Shown: in pieces, positions 47,372 to 56,280 of the stretch
How the letters are laid out: the number at the start of each line of letters is the position of its first letter
How positions within the stretch are numbered: position 1 is the first letter of the stretch
Assembly: GCA_027487735.1 (NCBI GenBank)
Contig: JAIYDA010000105.1
Location: forward strand, 16,385-80,384
From: Planctomycetaceae bacterium
GTDB taxonomy: Bacteria; Planctomycetota; Phycisphaerae; Phycisphaerales; UBA1924
Direction: 5' to 3'
Length of the DNA: 64,000 nucleotides
Notes under the pieces: model-generated
Database searches by the model: none
What the model was told of the DNA's origin: nothing
The model's input: only the letters and a program-made list of their open reading frames with translations
Program-made: the position numbers and the translations under genes

Positions 47372-48583
47372 ATGGCGAAACCGCCCGAGCAACCCGATGC
47401 GATCGTCCTGTGCATGACATGGGGCATGTCGCTGCGCGAGTGGGAACGCACGGGCATGCTCGAGCGCGAGTGGGCCCTCTACGACGCACTCCTCGCCCAC
47501 GTGCGCACGCTCGTGGTCGTTTCCTATGGCGACGCAACCGATCGCGACGTGCTCGCACGCATCGCTGGCACCCACGCCTCGCAGGTGCACGTCATCACGA
47601 ACGATCAGGCACTCCCGGGTGCTGAGTATGTCGCAAGCCTCCCCAAGCGCATTGCGCCGCTGCTCGCTGGCTCGCGCAACATCGTCTGCAAGAGCAACCA
47701 GCTCGCGGGCGGAGACGTTGCCCTGCGCACCGCACAAAGCCTGCGCACCATGCTGCCCGGCTGCACCATCGCAGCGATCGCCCGCGGGGGCTACCTCTGG
47801 AGCCGCTTCCTCGCCCACGAGCACGGCCCAGACAGCGAGCCCGCGAAGCAAGCCGAACAGCGCGAGCGCACGCTCTGCCAGCAAGCCGACCTCGTCGTGG
47901 GCACCACGCAGGACATGGTCCGCGACCTCACCTGGCGCTACACCCTCGAATCCTCGAAGACGCTGGTCATCCCCAACTACGTGATGCAGACCGCAAGCGA
48001 AGGCACCGAGCGCGAGACGGGCGTGGTGCTCTACGCCGGTCAGCTCGTGCCCCGCAAGCGTGTCGACCTGCTCATTCGCGCCTGCGAAGTCGCGATGCAG
48101 AGCGCCCCAAACCTCTCCCTGCGCATCGTGGGCGAAGGCCCCGCTCAGGCAGAGCTTGAGGCCCTCGCCCAGCAGTGCAACGTGCCGACCACCTTCCTGC
48201 CCCGCATGCCCCACAGCCAGTTGCTCGCCCAGATGGACCGCTGCGCGGTCTATGCCCAGGCCAGCGAGCTGGAGGGGCACCCCAAGACCGTGATCGAAGC
48301 CATGAGCCGCGGCGCACCCGTGGTCGTGACCGACTCTCCGGGCCTGAGCGATGTCGTGCAGCACGGCGTCTCGGGCCTTCGCAGCCCCGCAAGCCCTGAG
48401 GCGATGGGCCAAGCCATCGCAGGATTGCTCATGGACAGCGACTGGGCCAACGTGCTGGGCCAAAGCGCCCGCGACTGCACCATCGCCGCCCTGGGCCTGC
48501 CCGCCATCCTGCCGCGCGAGCTCAGTGCCTACCGCGTCGCCCTCGCCCGCGCCAGCGGCCAAGCCCTCCGCGCCGCCGTCTGA
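47372..48583 (+). CDS. Family 4-like glycosyltransferase
   Basis: VVLYAGQLVPRKRVDLLIRACEVAM...LRIVGEGPAQAELEALA...ELEGHPKTVIEAMSRGAPVVVTDSPGLSDVVQHGVSGL. Confidence 0.92.
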   Translation: MAKPPEQPDAIVLCMTWGMSLREWERTGMLEREWALYDALLAHVRTLVVVSYGDATDRDVLARIAGTHASQVHVITNDQALPGAEYVASLPKRIAPLLAGSRNIVCKSNQLAGGDVALRTAQSLRTMLPGCTIAAIARGGYLWSRFLAHEHGPDSEPAKQAEQRERTLCQQADLVVGTTQDMVRDLTWRYTLESSKTLVIPNYVMQTASEGTERETGVVLYAGQLVPRKRVDLLIRACEVAMQSAPNLSLRIVGEGPAQAELEALAQQCNVPTTFLPRMPHSQLLAQMDRCAVYAQASELEGHPKTVIEAMSRGAPVVVTDSPGLSDVVQHGVSGLRSPASPEAMGQAIAGLLMDSDWANVLGQSARDCTIAALGLPAILPRELSAYRVALARASGQALRAAV

Positions 48584-48655
48584 GCACGCCCAGTGCCCGT
48601 CCGAAGAACCGACACCCCATCCCGCCGCGCTGCCCCGCTTCCAACTGCCGCCCTG

Positions 48656-48753
48656 GCTGCCTGTTGCCTGTCGCCTGTCCCCTGTCTCCTGTCGCTTGGC
48701 GCCTGTCGCCCGTCGCCTCCTTCCCGTTCCCCGCTCCCGGTTGCCTGCTCCCC
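48656..48753. repeat. 7-bp short tandem repeat, about 14 degenerate units (consensus GTCGCCT)
   Basis: gctgcct/gttgcct/gtcgcct/gtcccct/gtctcct/gtcgctt/ggcgcct/gtcgccc/gtcgcct... Confidence 0.88.
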
Positions 48754-48766
48754 CCAAAACAACAGC

Positions 48767-48792
48767 GGCCCACGCTGTTTCCAGCGTGGGCC
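48767..48792 (-). terminator. Terminator hairpin downstream of the 48964-49695 gene
   Basis: GGCCCACGCTG-tttc-CAGCGTGGGCC. Confidence 0.75.
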
Positions 48793-48963
48793 TACACCGT
48801 TTGCGATCACATGCGGCCGAGTGAGACACAGTCACCTAGGAGCGAGCACGCATGCATGCGGATCTCGCCCAAAGGGGATGTTTCGGCTGTGCTCACTCGA
48901 TTGTTCCGCACCAGTTTCCCAGTGCGGAAAGTGTGAGTTGTGTCGTCAGAGAACGACCAGGTA

Positions 48964-49695
48964 TTAGGCCTGGGCGTTCATCTTGCGGCGACGGATGCGG
49001 CCGGCGATGCCGACCACAGCCAGGCCACCGATGCCGGCGAAGGCCGCCGGGGGCAGGGGCACGAGCACCAGGTTGGCGTTGTCGATCGCGGTGTTCGCGA
49101 TGATGACCTGCGCCACGCCACCCGCACCGTTCAGGAGGAACGTGTAGGTGGTGTTCATGCGGTAGACCAGGTCGGTGCCGACCTCGACGAACTGACCGTG
49201 GCTGGCGTCGAAGTTGATCGCGCCGACACCGGTCTTCACGCCCGTGTCGAGGTTCGGCAGAGCCGTCGACTCGTGCGTGCTGACCTTCGTCACGCGGGCC
49301 GACTGAGCGGCGCTGACGAAGCTGGTGTTGCCCTGGAACTGGTGCGAAGCGCGGGCGGTGAGCAGGGCGTCGCCGCTGACGGCGAAGTCCTGAACCAAGT
49401 TCACGCTGACGGTCACGGGGCCAGCCGCGTCGCTGCTGAACGTGAAGTTCGTCAGGCGGAGCGTCAGGCTCTGCGTCGTCTGCGACGTGTTGTTGGTGAA
49501 CTCAACCGTGCCGCTGACAAAGTTATTGCCGCTGCCCGAGTTGAAATCCATCGCGCCGCTGCCACCGATGGCGAGCGGGCCCGTGCTGCCCATGGGGCCA
49601 GCGTTGTGGGCGCCCGTGACGGTCACCAGCGCGGCATTCGCCGAACCAGCAGCCAGGGCGAGAGCGAACAAAGAGCAAGAAACAAAGCGATTCAC
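48964..49695 (-). CDS. Secreted protein with VPLPPA-type PEP-CTERM-like C-terminus
   Basis: MNRFVSCSLFALALAAGSANAA signal peptide; tail VPLPPAAFAGIGGLAVVGIAGRIRRRKMNAQA. Confidence 0.85.
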   Translation of the reverse strand: MNRFVSCSLFALALAAGSANAALVTVTGAHNAGPMGSTGPLAIGGSGAMDFNSGSGNNFVSGTVEFTNNTSQTTQSLTLRLTNFTFSSDAAGPVTVSVNLVQDFAVSGDALLTARASHQFQGNTSFVSAAQSARVTKVSTHESTALPNLDTGVKTGVGAINFDASHGQFVEVGTDLVYRMNTTYTFLLNGAGGVAQVIIANTAIDNANLVLVPLPPAAFAGIGGLAVVGIAGRIRRRKMNAQA

Positions 49696-49914
49696 TGAAA
49701 ACCTCCCTCATGTATGCAAAGCGGTGTGCCACCGATCCTCTTCGGCGGACACCACGAGTATACATGACGGCGGCGATTCGTCAAGCCGTTCCGCCTTAGA
49801 GTCTTGCAAAATCAAGACTTGTGAAACCGGACAATCGGCACGATCGCCCTCAGCTTCGCGCCATGGCCGATGTTATTGGCAACTATCATCATTGCGCGAT
49901 TCGACATGCCCTCC

Positions 49915-52900
49915 CTAGGGCAGCTTTCGACGCACCGTCGCCACCTTGTCTTGCAAGTTCCTGGGCACGGCGTTGCCTGCCCGATCCACATCATCCAGCA
50001 GCTTCTTGGCCGCCGCGACATCACCGGAGCTGGGATTTGTGAGCAAAGCCTCCGCCAGCCCGATCATCGCCGAGTACGCCTTGCCATCGCGCTCGATCGC
50101 GGTGCGGAAGGCCGCCATCGCTTCCTTCCGCTTGCCGCGCGCGAGCTCGATGTGACCCAGCGTGTCGAACGTGGCGGCACTGGGCATCTGCTGCGTTGCC
50201 TGCTCGGCCATCGAGAACGCGCGATCGAGGTCCAGCCCTGTCGCTCCATTGCGAAGGAGCGTGTACGCGTAGTTGTTCAGCACCATCGGGCCCGTAATGC
50301 CCGGGGGCAGCGCGGCACGTGGCAGCTTCAGCAACTCCTCAAAGCGGGGAATGCTGTCCTTGCTGCGGTCCGCGGCGTCCAGAGCCTCGATCGCTTGCAT
50401 CATCGCCAGCCCGTTGGAGGGCTGCATCGTCAGGATCGCATCAAACTGCACCACCGCGTCGCTCGCGGCCGACACCGCCCCAGCGACATCGCCCGCCGCC
50501 CGGGCCCGCCCCGACGCCAGCAGCAGCGCGGTGCCCAGCAGGCTCTTGCTCTCCACGTCGTTGGGCCCGCCCACCTCGACCGCCCTCTTTGCGAGCGTCA
50601 CGGCTTCGGGGCTGTTCTCCTGCATTGCCAGCTGCGCGAGACCTCGCAGGGCGAAGATCGCCCGCGGGTCCTTCTCCAGCGTTGAGCGATACGCGATCTG
50701 AGCGTCGGCTGGGTTGCCCTGCTGCTGCAACACCCACCCCATGCTCTCGAGCACGCGCGGGCTGCCCGGCGGGTTCGCCTGCACCAGGTTGTTCAGCACG
50801 TTGCGGGCCTCGCCCAGCATCGCGGAGCGCGACTCGGGGAAGCGCATCCCCACGCCCGCGTACGCATTCGCGAGCGCGATGACCTGCCCCTCATTCTTCA
50901 TGTCGATCATGGGCCGCACGCGCACGATCCAGGCCCGCGCACTCGCCTCAGGCGTCACGAGCTGCGCCGCCGCGGGCAGCCAGAAGCTCGTGATGAGGTC
51001 GGGCGCACGATCCAGCAGCGGGCCGATCTCTTGCAGCGCGTCGGGCACCTTGTTCATCGCGCACAGGCTCTGCCCCAGCAGCGTGTAGACGCGCACGCCA
51101 AAGGCATCACCCGGGTTGTCCTCCGCCCGCTTGACCAGGGGCTGCAGCTCCTCGATCGCGTTCGCATAGCGCTTGCCCAGCACCATCGACTCGACGACCG
51201 CGATCTCTGACTCGGGCGAGCGCACCAGGTCGCGCCATTGCCGCGCCGCACGCTCCATGTCCGAGAATGCTCCCACGCTGCGGAAGATGCGAACGCCCAG
51301 TGAGGCCATCTCGACCTCGCCCGGATGCTTCGCAAGCCCCGAGCGCAGCACGTCCGCCGCCAGGTCCGGGCGAGGCGTACTCAGGCTCTGCAGCAGCGTG
51401 CGTGCGAGCAGCTGCACCATCGCCGGGTCTGCGTCGAAGTTTGCCATCAGCTCGCGCACCACGTTGATGTCCGCAAGCCTGCCGCTCACGCGCTCCTTCT
51501 CCACACGCCGCACCGCGGCCTCGCGGTCCTTGAGCCCGGGCTGCTTGCTCAGCTCGTCGGCGATCGCCACGAGGTCGAGCTTGTCGGCGATGCCCGTGCC
51601 CATCGCCTCGATCTGCGATGCGATGAGGGGCAGTCGCTCCTGCGGCTTCGCGACCTTCAGCCCGCGGGCTGCGGCTTCCTTGGCGCGGGGCACGTCGTTG
51701 CGCTCCACGTGCAGCGAGGCGAGGGCGATCCAGAAGTTCTCGTTCGTCGGGGCGAGGGCGCACGCCTCCTCCAGCAGCGCAATCGCCTTCGCAGGGTCGC
51801 CGTTGCGGGCCTCATACTTCGAGAGCACCACCTGCTTCTCCCCGGGCTTGAGCTGCATCGCATCGAGCTTCGCGAGCGCCTCGGTCGCGCTCGCCTTGTC
51901 TTGCAGGCTCGCGAAGCCATCCGCAGCGATGAAGGCGTGGTCCGGATTGGTCAGGTTCGCACCCAGCAGCCTGCGCAGCGCTTGCTGCAACTGCCCGGGC
52001 GAGTTGAGCGAGCGATAGATGCTCGCGAGGCGCGCGTCCACCTCGGGCGTGCGCATCGTGGCGTCGTCGATCTGCAGCTGCTCGAGCGCGGTCTCCGCGG
52101 CTGCCATCTCGCGCTGCGTCATGAGCATGTCCGCGGCCTCAAGACGCAGCCTCGCATCCGCCGTGGGCAGGTTCGCGACGCGCTCGAGCTCTGCCTTCGC
52201 GCTCGCAAAGTCGCCCGACACGCGATACAGCCTCGCGAGCTGCACCGCGAGGGGCGCGGGGTCTGGCGCGTAGCTCACCAGCGCGCGAAGCTCCTTGATT
52301 GCCTCGGGCAGGTTGGGCTTGATGCTCGCCTCGGGCTTGTCCATCGCGTGCGCGCTCACCAGCAGCGTGCGCGGCTCGACCCAGTCGGCCTCGATCTTTG
52401 TCAGGCTCTGCAGAATGTCCACGGCGCTCGCGCGGCTCGAGGCCGTCACAGGGTCGGCAAGCAGCGACCGTGCCTGCGCAAGGCGGAGCTGGCTGGGCAA
52501 GGCCGTTGCATCGTACTTCCCAAGCTCGATTGCGCGCTTGATCAGGCGATCCACCAGCACCTTGTCGCGCAGCACGCTCGCGGACTCCAGCGCCGCGAGG
52601 GCCGCGGACAGGTCAGTGGGGTTGCCATCGCTGATGACGGCCCAGCGATCCTTCGCGCGGTCGTCCTGTGCCCCGTCGAGATAGCGCGCGATTGCGCGCT
52701 GCCATTGCAGCTTCTTGTCGGGCTCTGCGTCCAGCGCATGCTTCTCCAGCAGCGCGAGCCCCTCTTCCTTCTTGCCCGCATTGAGCAGCGTGACGGCGCG
52801 CGGGAAGACCGCGGTGATCGACACGCCCCCCGCCTTCTCCAGGCGAGCGAGAACCTGCTCGCTCTTGCCCAGCCCCTCGAAGGTGCTGATGTCCAGCAGG

Positions 52901-54621
52901 TTGCTCAGCGTCTCCTGGCCCAGCGCATCGCTGGACTTGAGGGCCTCGTTCAGCAGGCTCGTCGCCGTAGCCTTGTCCTTCACACGGCTGGTGAGCAGCA
53001 CGCGCCCGGGCAGCACGATCTCTCGGAACAGCTTCGCGTCGTTGCTCTGGTCGAGCGAGAGCTCGCTGTCCAGCCTGTCCACCTGCGCCAGCAGCTGCGC
53101 GGGCGTGATGCCGATGTTGAACCCGTCGCGCACCATCGCCACCTGCGTGCGGAAGAGGGCGATGTACGCCGCCATGCTGCGGGGCGAGTAGCGCATCGCC
53201 ACGTTCGCGCTCTGATATGCCGACTGCACGCGCCCTTCGTTCAGCAGCGCGTAGGTGCGGCGGAGCCAAGGCTGCATCCAGCCCGCGGACAGGCTGCTGC
53301 GCGTCGCGTCGTCCCAGTGGCGCCTTGCCTCGGCGTAGCGTCCCAGGGCCTCGAGCGTGTCGCCCAGAAAGACGCGGAGCACCGGGTCGAACCTGCTCTT
53401 CTCCACAGCGGTCTCGTACAGTTCCAACTTCTCCGGGTCGGTCAGCGGAGGCCTCGTGAGCAAGGCCTTGAGCGCCGGGCTCCAAGCAACCACGCGGAAG
53501 TCGCCCTTGCGTTCCTGCAGCGCGTCCGCGACCTTTTGCGCCTCCTCGACGTTGCCCGCATCGTGCAGCGCGAGGGCGCGATAGATGAGCACCTCGGTGT
53601 GGTCGCCCGCGGGCGAGAGATCGGGCGTAACGAACACCTTCGGAATGTCCGCCCCGCGCCCCATCATCCACAATCGGCGTGCGAGCGAGCGGTCGATCGT
53701 CTGATCACGGAACTGCCTGTGCCCGGCCTGCAGCACCGCAAGGCTGTGCCCGAAGGCATTCAGCGAGTCAAACAGCGTCGCGCTCCGCAGCACGTCGAGC
53801 GCGCTGGGTAAGGGCACGTCGCCCACGGGCCCCGCCGACACGGGGTCCAGCCCCGTGACCTCGCACAGAGCCTCGAAGGTCTCGGTCTGCCAGTCAAATC
53901 CGGGCTCGGCGCGCCGCGCGGTCGCCATGAGCAGGCGGGCCTGCCCCGAGCTGAGTTTCGCGTTCGTGTCCTTGGCCTTGTCCTCGGCAAACTTCATCGC
54001 CGAGCTGCGCCCAAGCTGCTGGCGGGCCCACTCGGTGTAGAGCACCATCGTGGGGAAGTCGGTGGGCTTGAGCTCGAGCATGCGGTTGAGCAGCTGCCCG
54101 TTGATCTCGTCCTTGGGCGCCAGCACGCTGCGGGCCGCGATCTCTCGCTGCAGCACGTCAAAGTGCTCCTTGCCCGCCGCGGAGATGGCGCTGGGGCGCA
54201 GCCGCAGTGCAAGGTCGCGTGCCTCGGTGTTCATGCCCACCGCGATGTACAGGTCCAGCAGCTTCAGCCCCGTCTTGGTGTCGCTCGTGTTCAGGCTCCA
54301 GGCCTTGCGATACCAGTCAATTGCCTGGCGGATGTGCGAGGCGTCTGGCTCCTCCACCATCTCGCGGCACTCGGCATAGGCGAGCATCGCGGGGATGTCG
54401 TTGGTCTCGTCGAGCCGCTTGAGATACGCGGCGAACTTGCCGAGCGCATCGAAGTATTCCTTCTTTTCGTGCAGCTGGAATGCCTGCGCGCGAAACTCGT
54501 TCGTCAGCCGCTGCATCTGCCAGCGCCGCACGCCAAAGACGCCGCCCGCCGCCGCCAGCAGCAGCGCCGCGCTCACGCCCACCAACAACAACCGCCGACC
54601 CGTCTTTGGCTTCATGCTCAT
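49915..54621 (-). CDS. Giant TPR-repeat protein with N-terminal membrane anchor, PrsT-like by context
   Basis: MSMKPKTGRRLLLVGVSAALLLAAAGGVFGVRRWQ anchor followed by about 1500 aa of TPR-like helices; end of the exosortase/EPS operon. Confidence 0.85.
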   Translation of the reverse strand: MSMKPKTGRRLLLVGVSAALLLAAAGGVFGVRRWQMQRLTNEFRAQAFQLHEKKEYFDALGKFAAYLKRLDETNDIPAMLAYAECREMVEEPDASHIRQAIDWYRKAWSLNTSDTKTGLKLLDLYIAVGMNTEARDLALRLRPSAISAAGKEHFDVLQREIAARSVLAPKDEINGQLLNRMLELKPTDFPTMVLYTEWARQQLGRSSAMKFAEDKAKDTNAKLSSGQARLLMATARRAEPGFDWQTETFEALCEVTGLDPVSAGPVGDVPLPSALDVLRSATLFDSLNAFGHSLAVLQAGHRQFRDQTIDRSLARRLWMMGRGADIPKVFVTPDLSPAGDHTEVLIYRALALHDAGNVEEAQKVADALQERKGDFRVVAWSPALKALLTRPPLTDPEKLELYETAVEKSRFDPVLRVFLGDTLEALGRYAEARRHWDDATRSSLSAGWMQPWLRRTYALLNEGRVQSAYQSANVAMRYSPRSMAAYIALFRTQVAMVRDGFNIGITPAQLLAQVDRLDSELSLDQSNDAKLFREIVLPGRVLLTSRVKDKATATSLLNEALKSSDALGQETLSNLLDISTFEGLGKSEQVLARLEKAGGVSITAVFPRAVTLLNAGKKEEGLALLEKHALDAEPDKKLQWQRAIARYLDGAQDDRAKDRWAVISDGNPTDLSAALAALESASVLRDKVLVDRLIKRAIELGKYDATALPSQLRLAQARSLLADPVTASSRASAVDILQSLTKIEADWVEPRTLLVSAHAMDKPEASIKPNLPEAIKELRALVSYAPDPAPLAVQLARLYRVSGDFASAKAELERVANLPTADARLRLEAADMLMTQREMAAAETALEQLQIDDATMRTPEVDARLASIYRSLNSPGQLQQALRRLLGANLTNPDHAFIAADGFASLQDKASATEALAKLDAMQLKPGEKQVVLSKYEARNGDPAKAIALLEEACALAPTNENFWIALASLHVERNDVPRAKEAAARGLKVAKPQERLPLIASQIEAMGTGIADKLDLVAIADELSKQPGLKDREAAVRRVEKERVSGRLADINVVRELMANFDADPAMVQLLARTLLQSLSTPRPDLAADVLRSGLAKHPGEVEMASLGVRIFRSVGAFSDMERAARQWRDLVRSPESEIAVVESMVLGKRYANAIEELQPLVKRAEDNPGDAFGVRVYTLLGQSLCAMNKVPDALQEIGPLLDRAPDLITSFWLPAAAQLVTPEASARAWIVRVRPMIDMKNEGQVIALANAYAGVGMRFPESRSAMLGEARNVLNNLVQANPPGSPRVLESMGWVLQQQGNPADAQIAYRSTLEKDPRAIFALRGLAQLAMQENSPEAVTLAKRAVEVGGPNDVESKSLLGTALLLASGRARAAGDVAGAVSAASDAVVQFDAILTMQPSNGLAMMQAIEALDAADRSKDSIPRFEELLKLPRAALPPGITGPMVLNNYAYTLLRNGATGLDLDRAFSMAEQATQQMPSAATFDTLGHIELARGKRKEAMAAFRTAIERDGKAYSAMIGLAEALLTNPSSGDVAAAKKLLDDVDRAGNAVPRNLQDKVATVRRKLP

Positions 54622-54678
54622 GTGTGCTCTCGTCTTCAGTTGTGCCTGGGATGCGACGGGGCAGGCCCCGCGCGGTCG

Positions 54679-56169
54679 TCAGCTCTTGGTTGCCCGTCTC
54701 ACCAGCAGCGCAAACGTCCGCCAGATGATCCACAGATCAAGGCGGAAGCTCTGGTTCTCCACATACTTGATGTCGTACTTGATCCACTCCTGAAAGTCGT
54801 TCCCCTCTTCGCGCGTCCGGCTCACCTGCCACAGCCCCGTCAGCCCGGGGCGCACGCTCAGCCGCGCCTCGCGCCATGCCGGAGAGAACTGGTTCTCCTT
54901 GAACGGGCTGGGGCGCGGGCCCACCATCGACATGTCCCCGCGCAGCACGTTCCAGAGCTGGGGCAGCTCGTCGATCTGATACTCGCGGATGAACCGGCCC
55001 ACCTTCGTGAGGCGCGGGTCGTCCTTGATGAAGAACTGCGGGCCATCCGCCTGGTTCTGCTGCATGAGGCGGGCCTTGATCTGCTCGCTGTCCTTGCGCA
55101 TGCTGCGGAACTTGAGGCACCCAAACTCCCGCCCGCCCAGCGTCTCGCGACGGTGCGCAAAGAAGAATGGGCGACCATCCTCAATCAATATCGCCAGGCA
55201 CACCACCGGATACACGGGCAGCGTCGCCAGCAGCCCCGCCCCCGCGCACGCGATGTCAAACACCCGCTTCAGCGGGCTCTGCGTCCTGCCGCGCTTGCCC
55301 TGCAAAAGCCGGGGCGGAGCCGGGCTGCTCAGGCTCTCCACGTCCTCCCATTCAATCTGCTCCGTCGCGGGCTTCTTCGCTGGCTCGTCCCACAGCACCG
55401 CAGGGCCCACCGCGCTCGTCTGCTCGTGCAGCGCGCGCCCAGCCCCGATCCACAAGGGCCCGCGCACGCCCGCCCCCACCTTCACGTCCGCGTCCTTGTC
55501 CGCCCACACGCCCTCCGCTACCTGCCGAATCCGCGAGATCGTCGCGTCGGGCCTTTGCCACCGGCTCACCAGCTCGTGCCCAAAGCGATGCACGTCATCC
55601 GCGCTGCTGCCATCAAACAGCCGCCCGCGCAGCTTGCTCGCGAAGCGGTCGGTCCGGCGCGTCATGCCGCGCAGCCGCTGCCACGCCGCACTCGGGTCTG
55701 CCGTCTCTTGCCAGATGCCCGCGAGGTCGCGGTCGTGCGTGAGCAGCACGCGCCCCGTCCGCAGGCGCTGGGCGTTGTACAGCCGCTGGAACTTCACGAA
55801 CTGCCCCTGCTCGTCGGTCACGATCTGTTCGGCATAGGGGTGCGGGCTCTTGTCCAGCACGCGGCAGATGATCAGGTCGGGGTTCATCCAACTCACCGCA
55901 TCGAGAATCGACGCGGGGCGAAACAGCGTGAGCGTCGTCTGATCCAGCAGCAGATACAGCTCCGCCGCGGGCACGAGCTGACTCTTCTCGCCACTGCGGA
56001 CGATCTGAATGCCCTTGCTTGCCCAGTAGCGCGTGTGCAGCCCAAACCAATCCAGCCCCCACACCGTGGGCATCGCAGGCAGCGACGGCGCTGCGCGCGG
56101 CGCATCCGCCGGCGCAGCCTGGCCTCGTCCGAGTGTGTCCTGGGCTATCGGTGCGGACATGGGCGACAT
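54679..56169 (-). CDS. Exopolysaccharide sugar transferase (polyprenyl glycosylphosphotransferase family)
   Basis: LKRVFDIACAGAGLLATLPVYPVVCLAILIEDGRPFFFAHRRETLGGREFGCLKFRSM...FIREYQIDELPQLWNVLRGDMSMVGPRP...RPGLTGLWQVS. Confidence 0.93.
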   Translation of the reverse strand: MSPMSAPIAQDTLGRGQAAPADAPRAAPSLPAMPTVWGLDWFGLHTRYWASKGIQIVRSGEKSQLVPAAELYLLLDQTTLTLFRPASILDAVSWMNPDLIICRVLDKSPHPYAEQIVTDEQGQFVKFQRLYNAQRLRTGRVLLTHDRDLAGIWQETADPSAAWQRLRGMTRRTDRFASKLRGRLFDGSSADDVHRFGHELVSRWQRPDATISRIRQVAEGVWADKDADVKVGAGVRGPLWIGAGRALHEQTSAVGPAVLWDEPAKKPATEQIEWEDVESLSSPAPPRLLQGKRGRTQSPLKRVFDIACAGAGLLATLPVYPVVCLAILIEDGRPFFFAHRRETLGGREFGCLKFRSMRKDSEQIKARLMQQNQADGPQFFIKDDPRLTKVGRFIREYQIDELPQLWNVLRGDMSMVGPRPSPFKENQFSPAWREARLSVRPGLTGLWQVSRTREEGNDFQEWIKYDIKYVENQSFRLDLWIIWRTFALLVRRATKS

Positions 56170-56280
56170 CGCTTGCTTTATCGGTCAGTTCGACGCGCAA
56201 ACTGAGGAAGACTTCCCGCGTTCCCGCGAGGTTTCGCTCGCCACGCGGGCCGGCGCGAGCGAAGCACCCGCGAAACGCCC

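Noticed and set aside
48656-48753. Possible CRISPR array
   Set aside because: Contiguous 7-bp units without spacers and no cas genes; a short tandem repeat.
51325-53811. 828-aa plus-strand ORF
   Set aside because: Antisense to the giant TPR gene; Arg/His/Leu/Gln-rich shadow translation.
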